In this document: piece by piece, positions 54,250-62,660 of the stretch
Numbering within the stretch: the stretch's first letter is position 1
Layout of the letters: each line of letters begins with the position of its first letter
DNA from: Janthinobacterium sp. TB1-E2
Lineage (GTDB): Bacteria; Pseudomonadota; Gammaproteobacteria; Burkholderiales; Burkholderiaceae_D
DNA length: 64,000 nucleotides
Assembly: GCF_036885605.1 (NCBI RefSeq)
Contig: NZ_CP142523.1
Location: 5,208,001 to 5,272,000, forward strand
Direction of reading: 5' to 3'
Program-made: the position numbers and the translations under genes
The notes under the pieces: generated by a model
Told to the model about the DNA's origin: nothing
The model's input: the letters and a program-made list of their open reading frames with translations, nothing else
The model's database searches: none

Positions 54250-54276
54250 AAAGGGGAAGCTCAGGCTTCCCCTTTT
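54250..54276 (+). terminator. Intrinsic terminator after rne
   Basis: AAAGGGGAAGC (54250-54260) and GCTTCCCCTTT (54265-54275) form a perfect 11-bp stem with a TCAG loop, running into a T-tract (TTTTTT). It lies about 30 bp past the rne stop and before chrA. Confidence 0.9.
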
Positions 54277-54309
54277 TTATGTCCACTTTTTTGCTGCCTT
54301 CCACCCGCC

Positions 54310-55647
54310 ATGCACGAGAACGCCAACCTGCCTCCCGCCCCCGTCAGCCTGCGCAGCGCCTTCTGGTACTGGCTCAAGCTGGGCTGCGTCAGCTTTGGCG
54401 GCCCGGCCGGGCAAATCGCCATGATGCATGCGGAGCTGGTGGAAAAGCGGCGCTGGATTTCCGAGCAGCGTTTCCTGCACGCGCTCAATTACTGCATGCT
54501 GCTGCCGGGGCCGGAAGCGACCCAGCTGGCCATCTACATCGGCTGGCTGATGCATCGCACGCGCGGCGCCCTGGTGGCGGGCCTGCTGTTTTTGCTGCCC
54601 TCGCTGCTGGTGCTGATCGCCCTGTCCTGGCTGTACATGGCGTATGGCCACGTGGGCGCCATCGCCGGCGTCCTGTACGGCATCAAGCCGGCCGTCGTCG
54701 CCATCGTGCTGGCGGCCGCCTGGCGCCTGGGCCGGCGCACCTTGCGCAGCCCCGCCCTGATCGCCATCGCGGCGGCCGCATTTGTCGCCATCGCCGCGCT
54801 ACAGCTGCCATTTCCGCTGATCGTGCTCGCCGCCGCCTTGCTCGGCATGGCGGGCGGGCGCTGGCTGCCGGACCACTTTCATGCCAACGGCGCGTCGCAT
54901 GGCGGCGCGGCCCGCTACGGCGCCGCCCTGATCGATGACGACACGCCGACGCCGGACCACGCGCGCTTCCGCTGGCCGCGCCTGCTTGGCACGGCTGCCG
55001 TGGGCCTGGCGCTGGCCTTCTTCGTCTGGCTGGGCCTGGCGCTGGCGGGCGGCACGGACCAGCCGCTGGCGCAGATGGGCGTGTTTTTCAGCAAGGCGGC
55101 CCTGCTCACGTTCGGCGGCGCGTATGCCGTGCTGCCCTACCTGGTGCAGGGCGCCGCCGACCACTACCACTGGATCACGAGCGCGCAAATGATGGATGGC
55201 CTGGCGCTGGGCGAAACGACGCCCGGCCCGCTGATCATGATCGTCGCCTTCATCGGTTTTGTCGGCGGCTGGAGCCATGCCGTAACGGGTGAGCAGCTGT
55301 GGCTGGCCGGCGTGTGCGGCGCGCTCGTTGCCAGCTGGTTTACTTTCCTGCCCTCGTTCATCTTCATCCTGGCCGGCGCGCCCCTCGTGGAAGCGTCGCG
55401 CGGCAATCTGCGCCTGAGCGCGCCGCTGACTGCCATCTCGGCGGCCGTGGTCGGCGTCATCGCCAGCCTGGCCCTGTTCTTTGGTCACCATGTCTTCTGG
55501 CAAACAAGCCCGCTGCCGCACTGGGACTGGGTAGCGATTGCCATCGCGCTGGCGGCCGGCGTGGCGCTGATCAAGTTTCAAGTGGGCACCATCAAATTGC
55601 TGCTCGCCTGTGCCATCCTCGGCCTCGTGCTATCGTATCTGCCTTGA
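54310..55647 (+). CDS. chrA: Chromate transporter ChrA (two-domain CHR family)
   Basis: 445 aa from ATG 54310; the open frame upstream runs through the rne terminator and is not coding. Two homologous CHR halves are visible, with the motifs GCVSFGGPAGQIAMMH at about residue 30 and LLTFGGAYAVLPYLV at about 275, and multiple membrane helices. Long-chain CHR proteins export chromate from the cytoplasm, and some members act on other oxyanions. It lies directly upstream of moaA (29 bp), an unusual neighbour. Confidence 0.92.
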   Translation: MHENANLPPAPVSLRSAFWYWLKLGCVSFGGPAGQIAMMHAELVEKRRWISEQRFLHALNYCMLLPGPEATQLAIYIGWLMHRTRGALVAGLLFLLPSLLVLIALSWLYMAYGHVGAIAGVLYGIKPAVVAIVLAAAWRLGRRTLRSPALIAIAAAAFVAIAALQLPFPLIVLAAALLGMAGGRWLPDHFHANGASHGGAARYGAALIDDDTPTPDHARFRWPRLLGTAAVGLALAFFVWLGLALAGGTDQPLAQMGVFFSKAALLTFGGAYAVLPYLVQGAADHYHWITSAQMMDGLALGETTPGPLIMIVAFIGFVGGWSHAVTGEQLWLAGVCGALVASWFTFLPSFIFILAGAPLVEASRGNLRLSAPLTAISAAVVGVIASLALFFGHHVFWQTSPLPHWDWVAIAIALAAGVALIKFQVGTIKLLLACAILGLVLSYLP

Positions 55648-55676
55648 CCGATTTTACGTAAGTGGCATGACCTTTC

Positions 55677-56798
55677 ATGGCTGACAAGATTATCTACCTC
55701 GCCGAAGCCCGCAATGGGGCACCGGCGATCCCCGCACGACTGGAAAGTCCCAGCGGCAACGTGGCCGACAGCCTGGGCCGGCCCCTGCACGACTTGCGCA
55801 TCTCGATTACCGACCGCTGCAATTTCCGTTGCGTGTATTGCATGCCGAAGGACGTGTTCGACAAGAACCACGTGTATCTGCCGCACACGGATTTGCTGTC
55901 GTTCGAGGAAATCACGCGCATCGCGCGCCTGTTCGTCGCGCACGGCGTGGAAAAGATCCGCCTGACGGGCGGCGAGCCGCTGCTGCGCAAGAATATCGAA
56001 AAGCTCATCGCCATGCTGGCCGCGCTGCGCACGCCGTCGGGCCAGCCGCTGGACCTGACCCTGACGACCAACGGCTCCTTGCTGGCCAGAAAAGCGCAAG
56101 CGCTCAAGGATGCGGGCCTGAACCGCGTGACCGTGTCGCTCGACTCGCTCGACGACGCCACCTTCAAGCGCATGAACGACGTCGATTTCGCCGTCGCCGA
56201 CGTGCTGCACGGCATCGATGCGGCGCACGCGGCCGGCCTGGGTCCCATCAAGATCAATATGGTCGTCAAGGCCGGCATGAACGAGCAGGAAATCGTGCCC
56301 ATGGCGCGCCACTTCAAGGGCACGCCATATATCCTGCGCTTCATCGAATACATGGACGTGGGCGCCTCGAACGGCTGGAATTTGCAGGAAGTCATCCCTT
56401 CGGCCGAAGTCGTGCGCCGCATAGCCTCACACATGCCCTTGCTGCCCATTAACCCGAACTACACGGGCGAGACGGCGGCGCGCTGGCGCTATGCGGATGG
56501 CGGCGGCGAAATCGGCCTCATTTCCAGCGTCACGCAAGCGTTCTGCGCCGACTGCAGCCGTGCCCGCCTCTCGACCGAGGGCAAGCTGTACACGTGCCTG
56601 TTCGCCAGCAGCGGCCACGACCTGCGCAGCCTGCTGCGCGGCGGCCATAGCGACGCGGAAATATCATCGGCCGTGGCGCAGCTGTGGCGCGGCCGCGGCG
56701 ACCGCTATTCGCAATTGCGCACCAGCCAGACGGATTTGACGGGCGGCACACTTGAGCACGGTAAAAAGAAAGTGGAAATGTCGTACATCGGCGGCTGA
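55677..56798 (+). CDS. moaA: GTP 3',8-cyclase MoaA (molybdenum cofactor step 1)
   Basis: 373 aa. The radical-SAM cluster motif is CNFRCVYCM (cysteines 48, 52, 55). The C-terminal second cluster is [20 protein letters not shown], and the protein ends with the double glycine (SYIGG) needed for activity. With MoaC it converts GTP to cyclic pyranopterin monophosphate. It is followed by the mobA-moeA fusion 32 bp later, forming a small molybdenum-cofactor group. Confidence 0.97.
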   Translation: MADKIIYLAEARNGAPAIPARLESPSGNVADSLGRPLHDLRISITDRCNFRCVYCMPKDVFDKNHVYLPHTDLLSFEEITRIARLFVAHGVEKIRLTGGEPLLRKNIEKLIAMLAALRTPSGQPLDLTLTTNGSLLARKAQALKDAGLNRVTVSLDSLDDATFKRMNDVDFAVADVLHGIDAAHAAGLGPIKINMVVKAGMNEQEIVPMARHFKGTPYILRFIEYMDVGASNGWNLQEVIPSAEVVRRIASHMPLLPINPNYTGETAARWRYADGGGEIGLISSVTQAFCADCSRARLSTEGKLYTCLFASSGHDLRSLLRGGHSDAEISSAVAQLWRGRGDRYSQLRTSQTDLTGGTLEHGKKKVEMSYIGG

Positions 56799-56830
56799 AT
56801 CCGGGGCGGCGCACGCCCCGCGCTGCTACC

Positions 56831-58708
56831 ATGGCGCATGCACCAATTTCCCTACCTGACATGATCAACAAACACGACATTACCGGCCTGATCCTGGCCG
56901 GAGGCCTCGGCACGCGCATGGGCCAGCGCGACAAGGGCATGCTGCCCCTGCATGGCCAGCCCCTGGCCCGCCATGTGCTGCAGCGCCTGGCGCCGCAAGT
57001 GGGCGAATTGGCCATCAGTGTCCACGCCGATGCCGGCGATTACGCGCGCTTCGGCCTGCCCGTGTGGCCCGATGCGCTGCCGGGCCAGCTGGGGCCCCTG
57101 GCCGGCCTGCACAGCGGCATGCGGCACGCCGGCACGCCGTATCTGCTGACCGTGCCGTGCGATTCTCCCCTGTTGCCGCCCGACCTGGCAGCGCGCCTGG
57201 CGGCCGGTTTGATCGACAACGATGCCGACCTGGCCATCGCCGTCACCGAGGAGACCGACCCGGCGACGGGAGCGGCCGTGCGCCGCCCGCACCCGGTTTT
57301 TTGCCTGGTGAAAACCTCGGCCCTGCCCCAGTTAGACGCTTATCTGCGCAGCGGCGAGCGCCGCATGCGCACCTGGCATGGCCCCTTGAAACTGGCTGAG
57401 GTGCTCTTCGAGAACCATGGCGCGTTCGGCAACATCAATACCCCGGACGAGCTGGCCGCCCTGCAAGCGCAGGGCTTGTCCGTGCCGATGGCGCAAGCCA
57501 TCCTGGCCGACACCGTCGCGCCCGTCGCCGAGATCGAGGAACTGGCGCTGCCGCAAGCGTTCGAACGCATCCTGGCGGCCGACATCATCTCGCCCATCAG
57601 CGTGCCCGCGCACGACAATTCCGCCATGGATGGCTATGCCCTGCATGGGGCCGACCTCGGTGGCGACACGCCCGTGACCCTGGCCGTGGTCGACACCATC
57701 CTGGCCGGGCGTCCCGGCACGGTCAACGTCGGGCGCGGGCAATGCGCGCGCATCATGACGGGCGCCGTCATGCCGGACGGCTGCGACAGCGTGGTGCCGC
57801 AGGAACTGGTGCGGCACGCCAGCGAGCACAGCATCACCATGGCGCCGGACTGCATCCGCCCCGGCGACAACCGCCGTTTCAAGGGCGAAGACTTGATGCA
57901 AGGCCAGCCTGCGCTGCTGCAAGGCAAGCTACTCGGACCGGCAGAACTGGGGCTGCTGGCCTCGCTGGGCATCGCCACGGTGCCCGTGCGCCGGCGCCTG
58001 CGCGTGGCCTTCTTTTCCACCGGCGACGAATTGCGCTCGATCGGCGAGCTGCTCGACGCGGGCTGCATCTACGACAGCAACCGCTACACCCTGCTGGGCA
58101 TGCTGACCCGCTTGGGCTGCGACGTGCTCGACATGGGCATCGTCAAGGACAATCCGCAAGCGCTGGAAGCTGCCCTGCGCGGTGCCTGCGCCAAGGCTGA
58201 CGTCATCATCACCTCGGGCGGCGTGTCCAGCGGCGCGGCCGATTTTACGCGCGAGATACTCGCCCGCCTCGGTGACGTGGCCTTCTGGCACATCAACATG
58301 CGCCCGGGCCGCCCCATGGCCTTTGGCCGGATTGCCAGCGAAGGCGACACGGCCTTGCTGCTGGGCCTGCCCGGCAATCCCGTGGCCGTGATGGCGGCGT
58401 TTTATTTCCTCGCCCGCCCCACCCTGCTGCGCCTGATGGGCGCCGATGCGGACACGTCCACCCTGCCACTGCTGCAAGTGGCGGCGCAAGCGCCCATCCG
58501 CAAGAAACGGGGCCGCACGGAATACCAGCGCGGCATCGTCGAGCGGGGCGCGGACGGGCGCCAGCACGTGCGCGTGACAGGTGCGCAAGGCTCGGGCATC
58601 CTGCGTTCGATGACGCAAGCCAATTGCATGATCGTGCTGCATGAAGCGCAAGGCCACGTGGCGGCGGGCGACCTCGTCGACGTCGTGCTGTTCCATGGGC
58701 TGATCTAA
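56831..58708 (+). CDS. MobA-MoeA fusion: Mo-cofactor guanylyltransferase plus molybdopterin molybdotransferase
   Basis: 625 aa from ATG 56831 (MINK at 56861 is an equally possible start; neither has a clear ribosome site). Residues about 15-205 are MobA, with the nucleotidyltransferase loop LILAGGLGTRMGQRDKGMLP. Residues about 215-625 are MoeA, with VPAHDNSAMDGYAL, IITSGGVSSGAADF and LLGLPGNPVAVM. There is no stop, frame change or internal start at the junction (near LQAQGLSVPMAQAILADTVA), so it reads as a true fusion. MoeA inserts molybdenum and MobA adds GMP, consecutive steps for MGD-type cofactors. Confidence 0.93.
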   Translation: MAHAPISLPDMINKHDITGLILAGGLGTRMGQRDKGMLPLHGQPLARHVLQRLAPQVGELAISVHADAGDYARFGLPVWPDALPGQLGPLAGLHSGMRHAGTPYLLTVPCDSPLLPPDLAARLAAGLIDNDADLAIAVTEETDPATGAAVRRPHPVFCLVKTSALPQLDAYLRSGERRMRTWHGPLKLAEVLFENHGAFGNINTPDELAALQAQGLSVPMAQAILADTVAPVAEIEELALPQAFERILAADIISPISVPAHDNSAMDGYALHGADLGGDTPVTLAVVDTILAGRPGTVNVGRGQCARIMTGAVMPDGCDSVVPQELVRHASEHSITMAPDCIRPGDNRRFKGEDLMQGQPALLQGKLLGPAELGLLASLGIATVPVRRRLRVAFFSTGDELRSIGELLDAGCIYDSNRYTLLGMLTRLGCDVLDMGIVKDNPQALEAALRGACAKADVIITSGGVSSGAADFTREILARLGDVAFWHINMRPGRPMAFGRIASEGDTALLLGLPGNPVAVMAAFYFLARPTLLRLMGADADTSTLPLLQVAAQAPIRKKRGRTEYQRGIVERGADGRQHVRVTGAQGSGILRSMTQANCMIVLHEAQGHVAAGDLVDVVLFHGLI

Positions 58709-58732
58709 GCAGCTCCCCCTTCCCTTCTCCTG

Positions 58733-58757
58733 AACGGCCCGCCCTGCGCGGGCCGTT
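58733..58757 (+). terminator. Probable terminator after mobA-moeA
   Basis: AACGGCCCGC (58733-58742) and GCGGGCCGTT (58748-58757) form a perfect 10-bp stem with a CCTGC loop, 25 bp past the stop. The following T-tract is short (TTTGCATTT). Confidence 0.65.
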
Positions 58758-58968
58758 TGCATTTCCCCATTGCAATCAATTCCCCTGCGCGGCCGATGTT
58801 CGCCTATCGAGATAAAAATATCAATCATTTCTCCTTAAAACAAATCAATAAACACAACACTAATTGCAATAATTTTATTTATTAGTTGATATTGAAGTTT
58901 CTTCGGTGATAACATTCGAACTCATACAAAAAAGTTCAATTTTGATATTGTTTTCACGAGGAACAACA

Positions 58969-59889
58969 ATGAGACACAGCTCATGGATCGCGGGAGCCAG
59001 CTTGCTGGGTACGGCCTGCCTGCTTGCCACCTTGTCCCTGGCGCCCTTGCCCGCCAGCGCAAAAGGCATCGCGCGCGCCGATGTGCTCGATAACTGCAAC
59101 TGGAATCGTCCCGGCGTCGACCCGTTCATGGGTGACGTGGTGGCGGCCGTGGACCGCTATACGGATATCGCGCCGCCCGTACGCGAACAATTGAAGGAGC
59201 GCATGCGTGCGCGCCAGTACGATGAGATCGTCGTGATCAGCCGCGACGCCATCCGCGGCAAGGGCAATTACAACGCGCGCATCAGCGACATGCATTTCGG
59301 CCCGGGTCGCGTTTGCCGCAACGTCACGCGCGCGGGCTGGAACGAGCAGATGCAGGAACGGGGACTCGTGTATTGCGTGCAGGGCCAGTGCATCCTGGTG
59401 CCGACGATCTGCCGCAACGTCAGCCGTATCACGCAAGCGCCCGCATCAGCGCCGCCAGCGGCCGGTGCCGCTCCCGGCGGTGCGGCACCCGTTGCCGCCG
59501 CGCCCGCCGCCCCGGCAGCGGCAGGCGTACCACTGATCGACAACCCCGACGCCTTGCGCGGCGGTTCCTTCACGGGCGGCGCCATGCCGCCCGAGGTGGC
59601 CAGCATTCCTTTCCTACCCTTCGATTATGTGCGTACCGTCGGCGGCATCACGTCGCCGGCCGGCATGGGCGGCGGAGGTGGTGGTGGTGGTGGCGGCAGC
59701 GGCCGGCCGCCGGACCAGGGCAGCAGCATCATCGTGCCGCCCACCGTGATCATCCCTACCTTGCCACCGACCGTGCCGACCGTTTTGCCGGCCGTGCCGG
59801 AACCGCAAACCTGGGCCATGCTGCTGGCGGGACTGGCGCTGACAGCCTTCGGCGCCAGAAAACGCCTTGCCAGCAAGCATGCCGCTTGA
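58969..59889 (+). CDS. MHFG-type PEP-CTERM protein
   Basis: 306 aa from ATG 58969 with GAGGAA upstream. A signal peptide (SLLGTACLLATLSLAPLPAS) is followed by a cysteine-containing domain that includes the sequence ISDMHFGPGRVC, matching the name I recall for an MHFG group of PEP-CTERM proteins. Then come an Ala/Pro linker, a run of nine to ten glycines (about residue 236) and a sorting tag VPEPQTWAMLLAGLALTAFG followed by ARKR. It is exported and probably processed by an exosortase encoded elsewhere. Its upstream 170 bp are strikingly AT-rich. Confidence 0.88.
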   Translation: MRHSSWIAGASLLGTACLLATLSLAPLPASAKGIARADVLDNCNWNRPGVDPFMGDVVAAVDRYTDIAPPVREQLKERMRARQYDEIVVISRDAIRGKGNYNARISDMHFGPGRVCRNVTRAGWNEQMQERGLVYCVQGQCILVPTICRNVSRITQAPASAPPAAGAAPGGAAPVAAAPAAPAAAGVPLIDNPDALRGGSFTGGAMPPEVASIPFLPFDYVRTVGGITSPAGMGGGGGGGGGGSGRPPDQGSSIIVPPTVIIPTLPPTVPTVLPAVPEPQTWAMLLAGLALTAFGARKRLASKHAA

Positions 59890-59946
59890 GGCGTAGCCAG
59901 CCGTATGCGGACTTGTTACTATGGTGCATTCCAGACAAGGACCGCC

Positions 59947-60738
59947 ATGCCCGACATCGATAGCCGTTCGACACGTCTCGTTGCACTGCGCAACGAAGGC
60001 CGGCACGCGGAAGCGCTGCCGCTGCTGCAACAGCTGTTCGCCGAGGCCGGGCAAACCCTGAATCCGGCAAGGTCGAGCTATTTCATTGTCATGCTGGAGT
60101 GGAAGTTTTTGGCCGAGGCATACGCGCCAGCGTACGCCGCCCTGCAGGCGGAGCGTGATGCGCAAATCCAGTTGCTGCTGTCGGGCCAGCATGATTTCGG
60201 CCACCACGACAGCCGCGCGCCACAGGCAGGCAGCACGTTTGGCCGCAGGTCGCGCTTCTCTCTCATCGCCGAGATGAACGACACGCTGGGCGATGCCCGC
60301 TCCACCGCCGACCTGTTCGCCCAGCTGGACGCCAGCGCCCCCGAACTGGCGCGCCAATACGCTTGGCAAGCCCTGCAAGCTGTTGTCGAGGCGGGCAATT
60401 TCGCGCTCGCGGACCGCTATCACCGCGCCCCGCTGGAGCACCTCGATATGGTCAATGCCCTGTCCGCCAGCCTGCCCTTGTTTCCTGCGCCGGGCACGCC
60501 GCCGCGCCTGGCGGCGGAGTTGATGAATCTGGCAAAAGACGTGCGGATCGCCGCTGCCATACTGCGTGGACAAGGGCAAAGCGCCGAGGCGGACGCACTG
60601 GGCGCTGCCTTGCTTGCCGGCCTGGCGAATGACGCCATGCGCACACTGGCACAGCGCGAACTCGATGCGCCGGGCAGCATCACCGCTGAACTAGTCAACC
60701 ATCAGATGGCGCAAGAACAGCAAGACCAGCAGACTTAG
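59947..60738 (+). CDS. Unknown helical protein, possibly TPR-like
   Basis: 263 aa from ATG 59947 with AAGGA upstream. No signal peptide or membrane segment, so cytoplasmic. The N-terminus looks like a tetratricopeptide repeat (RLVALRNEGRHAEALPLLQQ, then LFAEAG), and later helices are similar (ARQYAWQALQAVVEAGNFAL). No catalytic motif is recognised. It converges on rmuC with a gap of 27 bp and follows the PEP-CTERM gene on the same strand. Confidence 0.8.
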   Translation: MPDIDSRSTRLVALRNEGRHAEALPLLQQLFAEAGQTLNPARSSYFIVMLEWKFLAEAYAPAYAALQAERDAQIQLLLSGQHDFGHHDSRAPQAGSTFGRRSRFSLIAEMNDTLGDARSTADLFAQLDASAPELARQYAWQALQAVVEAGNFALADRYHRAPLEHLDMVNALSASLPLFPAPGTPPRLAAELMNLAKDVRIAAAILRGQGQSAEADALGAALLAGLANDAMRTLAQRELDAPGSITAELVNHQMAQEQQDQQT

Positions 60739-60765
60739 CCAGCCGCTGCGGCGAACGAAACGGCG

Positions 60766-62127
60766 CTATTCGGCATCCGCCTTACCCAGCAGCAAGGCGG
60801 CTGCCTCGCCCGGCAAGGCTTCCACCGATTTCAATTTGCGCGCCATCTGCCGGCTGCGCACTTCCGCGCTTTCGATATTCTTCGCCGCCTTTTCCAAGGT
60901 CAGCCGGGTTTGCGACAGCACCTCGCCGAACTTGCCGAATTCCGTCTTGACGGCGCCCAGCACCTGCCACACTTCGGACGAGCGCTTTTCCAGCGCCAGG
61001 GTGCGGAAACCCATCTGCAAGCTGTTGAGCAAGGCCGTCAGGGTGGACGGCCCGGCGATGCTGACCCGGTGCACGCGCTGCAATTCGTCGGCCAGTCCCG
61101 GGCGGCGCAGCACTTCCGCATACAGCCCCTCGGTAGGCAGGAACAGGATGGCAAAGTCGGTGGTCAGCGGCGGCGCCAGGTATTTCTCGGCGATGGTTTT
61201 CGCTTCGCCCCGCACGGCCCGCTCCAGTTCGCGTCCGGCCAGGGCCACGCCGTCGGCATCGGCCCGCTCGGCCGCCTCGACCAGGCGCTCGTATTGTTCC
61301 TTGGGGAATTTCGCGTCAATCGGCATCCACACTGGCGGCCCGCCGTCGACCATGCCCGGCAGTTTCAAGGCGAATTCCACGCGCGCGCCGCTGCCCGGCA
61401 AGGTTTCCACATTCTTCGCGTACTGGTCGACAGTGAGTACCTGCTCCAGCAGCATTTCCAGCTGCACTTCGCCCCACGTTCCCCGCGTCTTGACGTTGGT
61501 AAGCACCCGCTTCAGATCGCCCACGCCCAGCGCCAGCTGCTGCATCTCGCCGAGTCCCTGATGAACTTTTTCCAGCCGCTCCGACACTTGCTGGAACGAG
61601 GCGGACAGGCGCGTTTCCAAGGTCGCGTGCAGTTTCTCGTCGACCGTCTTGCGCATCTCTTCCAGACGCGCGCCATTGTCGGCCTGCAAATCGCGGATCT
61701 TGTTTTCCAACGTGGCACGCACTTCCAGCATGCGCTGGGCATTCGATTCCGTCAGCTGCGCCAAAGTTTGATTGGTACTCTCGGCAAAGCGCGCCAGGCT
61801 TTGCGCCTGTTCTTCGCGTCCGACTTTGCCCTGCGCCTGCATCTGCGTGCGCAGGCTGTCGAGCTGTTGCAGGGTCGCCGCCTGGAATTGCGCCAGGCCC
61901 GCGGCCAGGTCTTGCCGCGTGGCCTGTGCCGACGCCTGCAGCTGCAGCCGCACTTCGCGCTCGACCCGGTCGATGCGTTCCAGGCTTTGCTGCTGGTGCT
62001 GCTGCACCAGGGCCAGGGTGGTGGCGCCATCGCCGGCCGCGCCACGCGGGCGCAGCAAGATCAATAGCAACAAGACGATGGCGACGACGGCGGCGCCCAG
62101 CAGGCTGTAGAACTCGATTGGGCTCAT
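60766..62127 (-). CDS. rmuC: DNA recombination protein RmuC
   Basis: 453 aa. An N-terminal membrane helix (residues about 5-26, FYSLLGAAVVAIVLLLLILL) is followed by a long coiled coil (about 40-200) and the RmuC nuclease-like domain (about 210-400), with NVKTRGTWGEVQLEMLLEQV, PIDAKFPKEQYERLVEA and AILFLPTEGLYAEVLR. RmuC limits inversion between short inverted repeats in E. coli. It starts 5 bp after the truncated-haemoglobin gene, so the two are probably one transcript. Confidence 0.95.
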   Translation of the reverse strand: MSPIEFYSLLGAAVVAIVLLLLILLRPRGAAGDGATTLALVQQHQQQSLERIDRVEREVRLQLQASAQATRQDLAAGLAQFQAATLQQLDSLRTQMQAQGKVGREEQAQSLARFAESTNQTLAQLTESNAQRMLEVRATLENKIRDLQADNGARLEEMRKTVDEKLHATLETRLSASFQQVSERLEKVHQGLGEMQQLALGVGDLKRVLTNVKTRGTWGEVQLEMLLEQVLTVDQYAKNVETLPGSGARVEFALKLPGMVDGGPPVWMPIDAKFPKEQYERLVEAAERADADGVALAGRELERAVRGEAKTIAEKYLAPPLTTDFAILFLPTEGLYAEVLRRPGLADELQRVHRVSIAGPSTLTALLNSLQMGFRTLALEKRSSEVWQVLGAVKTEFGKFGEVLSQTRLTLEKAAKNIESAEVRSRQMARKLKSVEALPGEAAALLLGKADAE

Positions 62128-62132
62128 GGGTG

Positions 62133-62528
62133 TCAGTCAGGTTTGTTACGCATCCAGTCGGCCGTCTGATAGAACGATTCCATCAGGCGCACGCGCAAGG
62201 ATTCTTCGATGCCCGTGTCTTCCATGGCCCAGGCCATGGCGCGCAGCCACTGGTCGCGCTCGCTGGTACCGATGGCATACGGCAAATGACGGGCGCGCAG
62301 GCGCGGGTGGCCGAATTTCTCGATATACAAATCCGGTCCGCCCATCCAGCCCGTGAGGAAAAAATACAGCTTGTCGCGCGAGCCGTCCGTCGACGGCGGA
62401 TGCATGACGCGGATGCCGGCGAACTCGGGCTCGAGTTCCATCAAGTCATAAAAACGGTCGACCATTTCGCGCAGCACGGGGGCGCCGCCGATGGTCTCGT
62501 ACAGGGTGGGGGCAGTGGTATCAGTCAT
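62133..62528 (-). CDS. Group II truncated haemoglobin
   Basis: 131 aa from the ATG at 62528 (MTDTTAPTLYETIGG); ATG 62537 is an alternative start. The family features are LYETIGGAPVLREMVDRFYD at the start, FFLTGWMGGPDLYIEKFGHP with the group II tryptophan region, and HPRLRARHLPYAIG with the proximal (haem-binding) histidine. Such proteins bind oxygen or NO. It lies upstream of rmuC with a 5-bp gap and is divergent from the MFS gene. Confidence 0.94.
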   Translation of the reverse strand: MTDTTAPTLYETIGGAPVLREMVDRFYDLMELEPEFAGIRVMHPPSTDGSRDKLYFFLTGWMGGPDLYIEKFGHPRLRARHLPYAIGTSERDQWLRAMAWAMEDTGIEESLRVRLMESFYQTADWMRNKPD

Positions 62529-62660
62529 GGCCGCCATGATAGCGCAAGCGCTGGCGGCCCATGCGGCGCCAGCGCCCTCTGCCACAATAAATGGCAATAT
62601 ACTTGACTGATCAAGCTTTTATCAAATACCATGCAATTTTTAACGAGAGATAAAAACAGC

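Noticed and set aside
56831-58708. Separate moeA start inside the fused gene
   Set aside because: No start codon with a ribosome site lies near the MoeA domain boundary, and the MobA part continues in frame without a stop.
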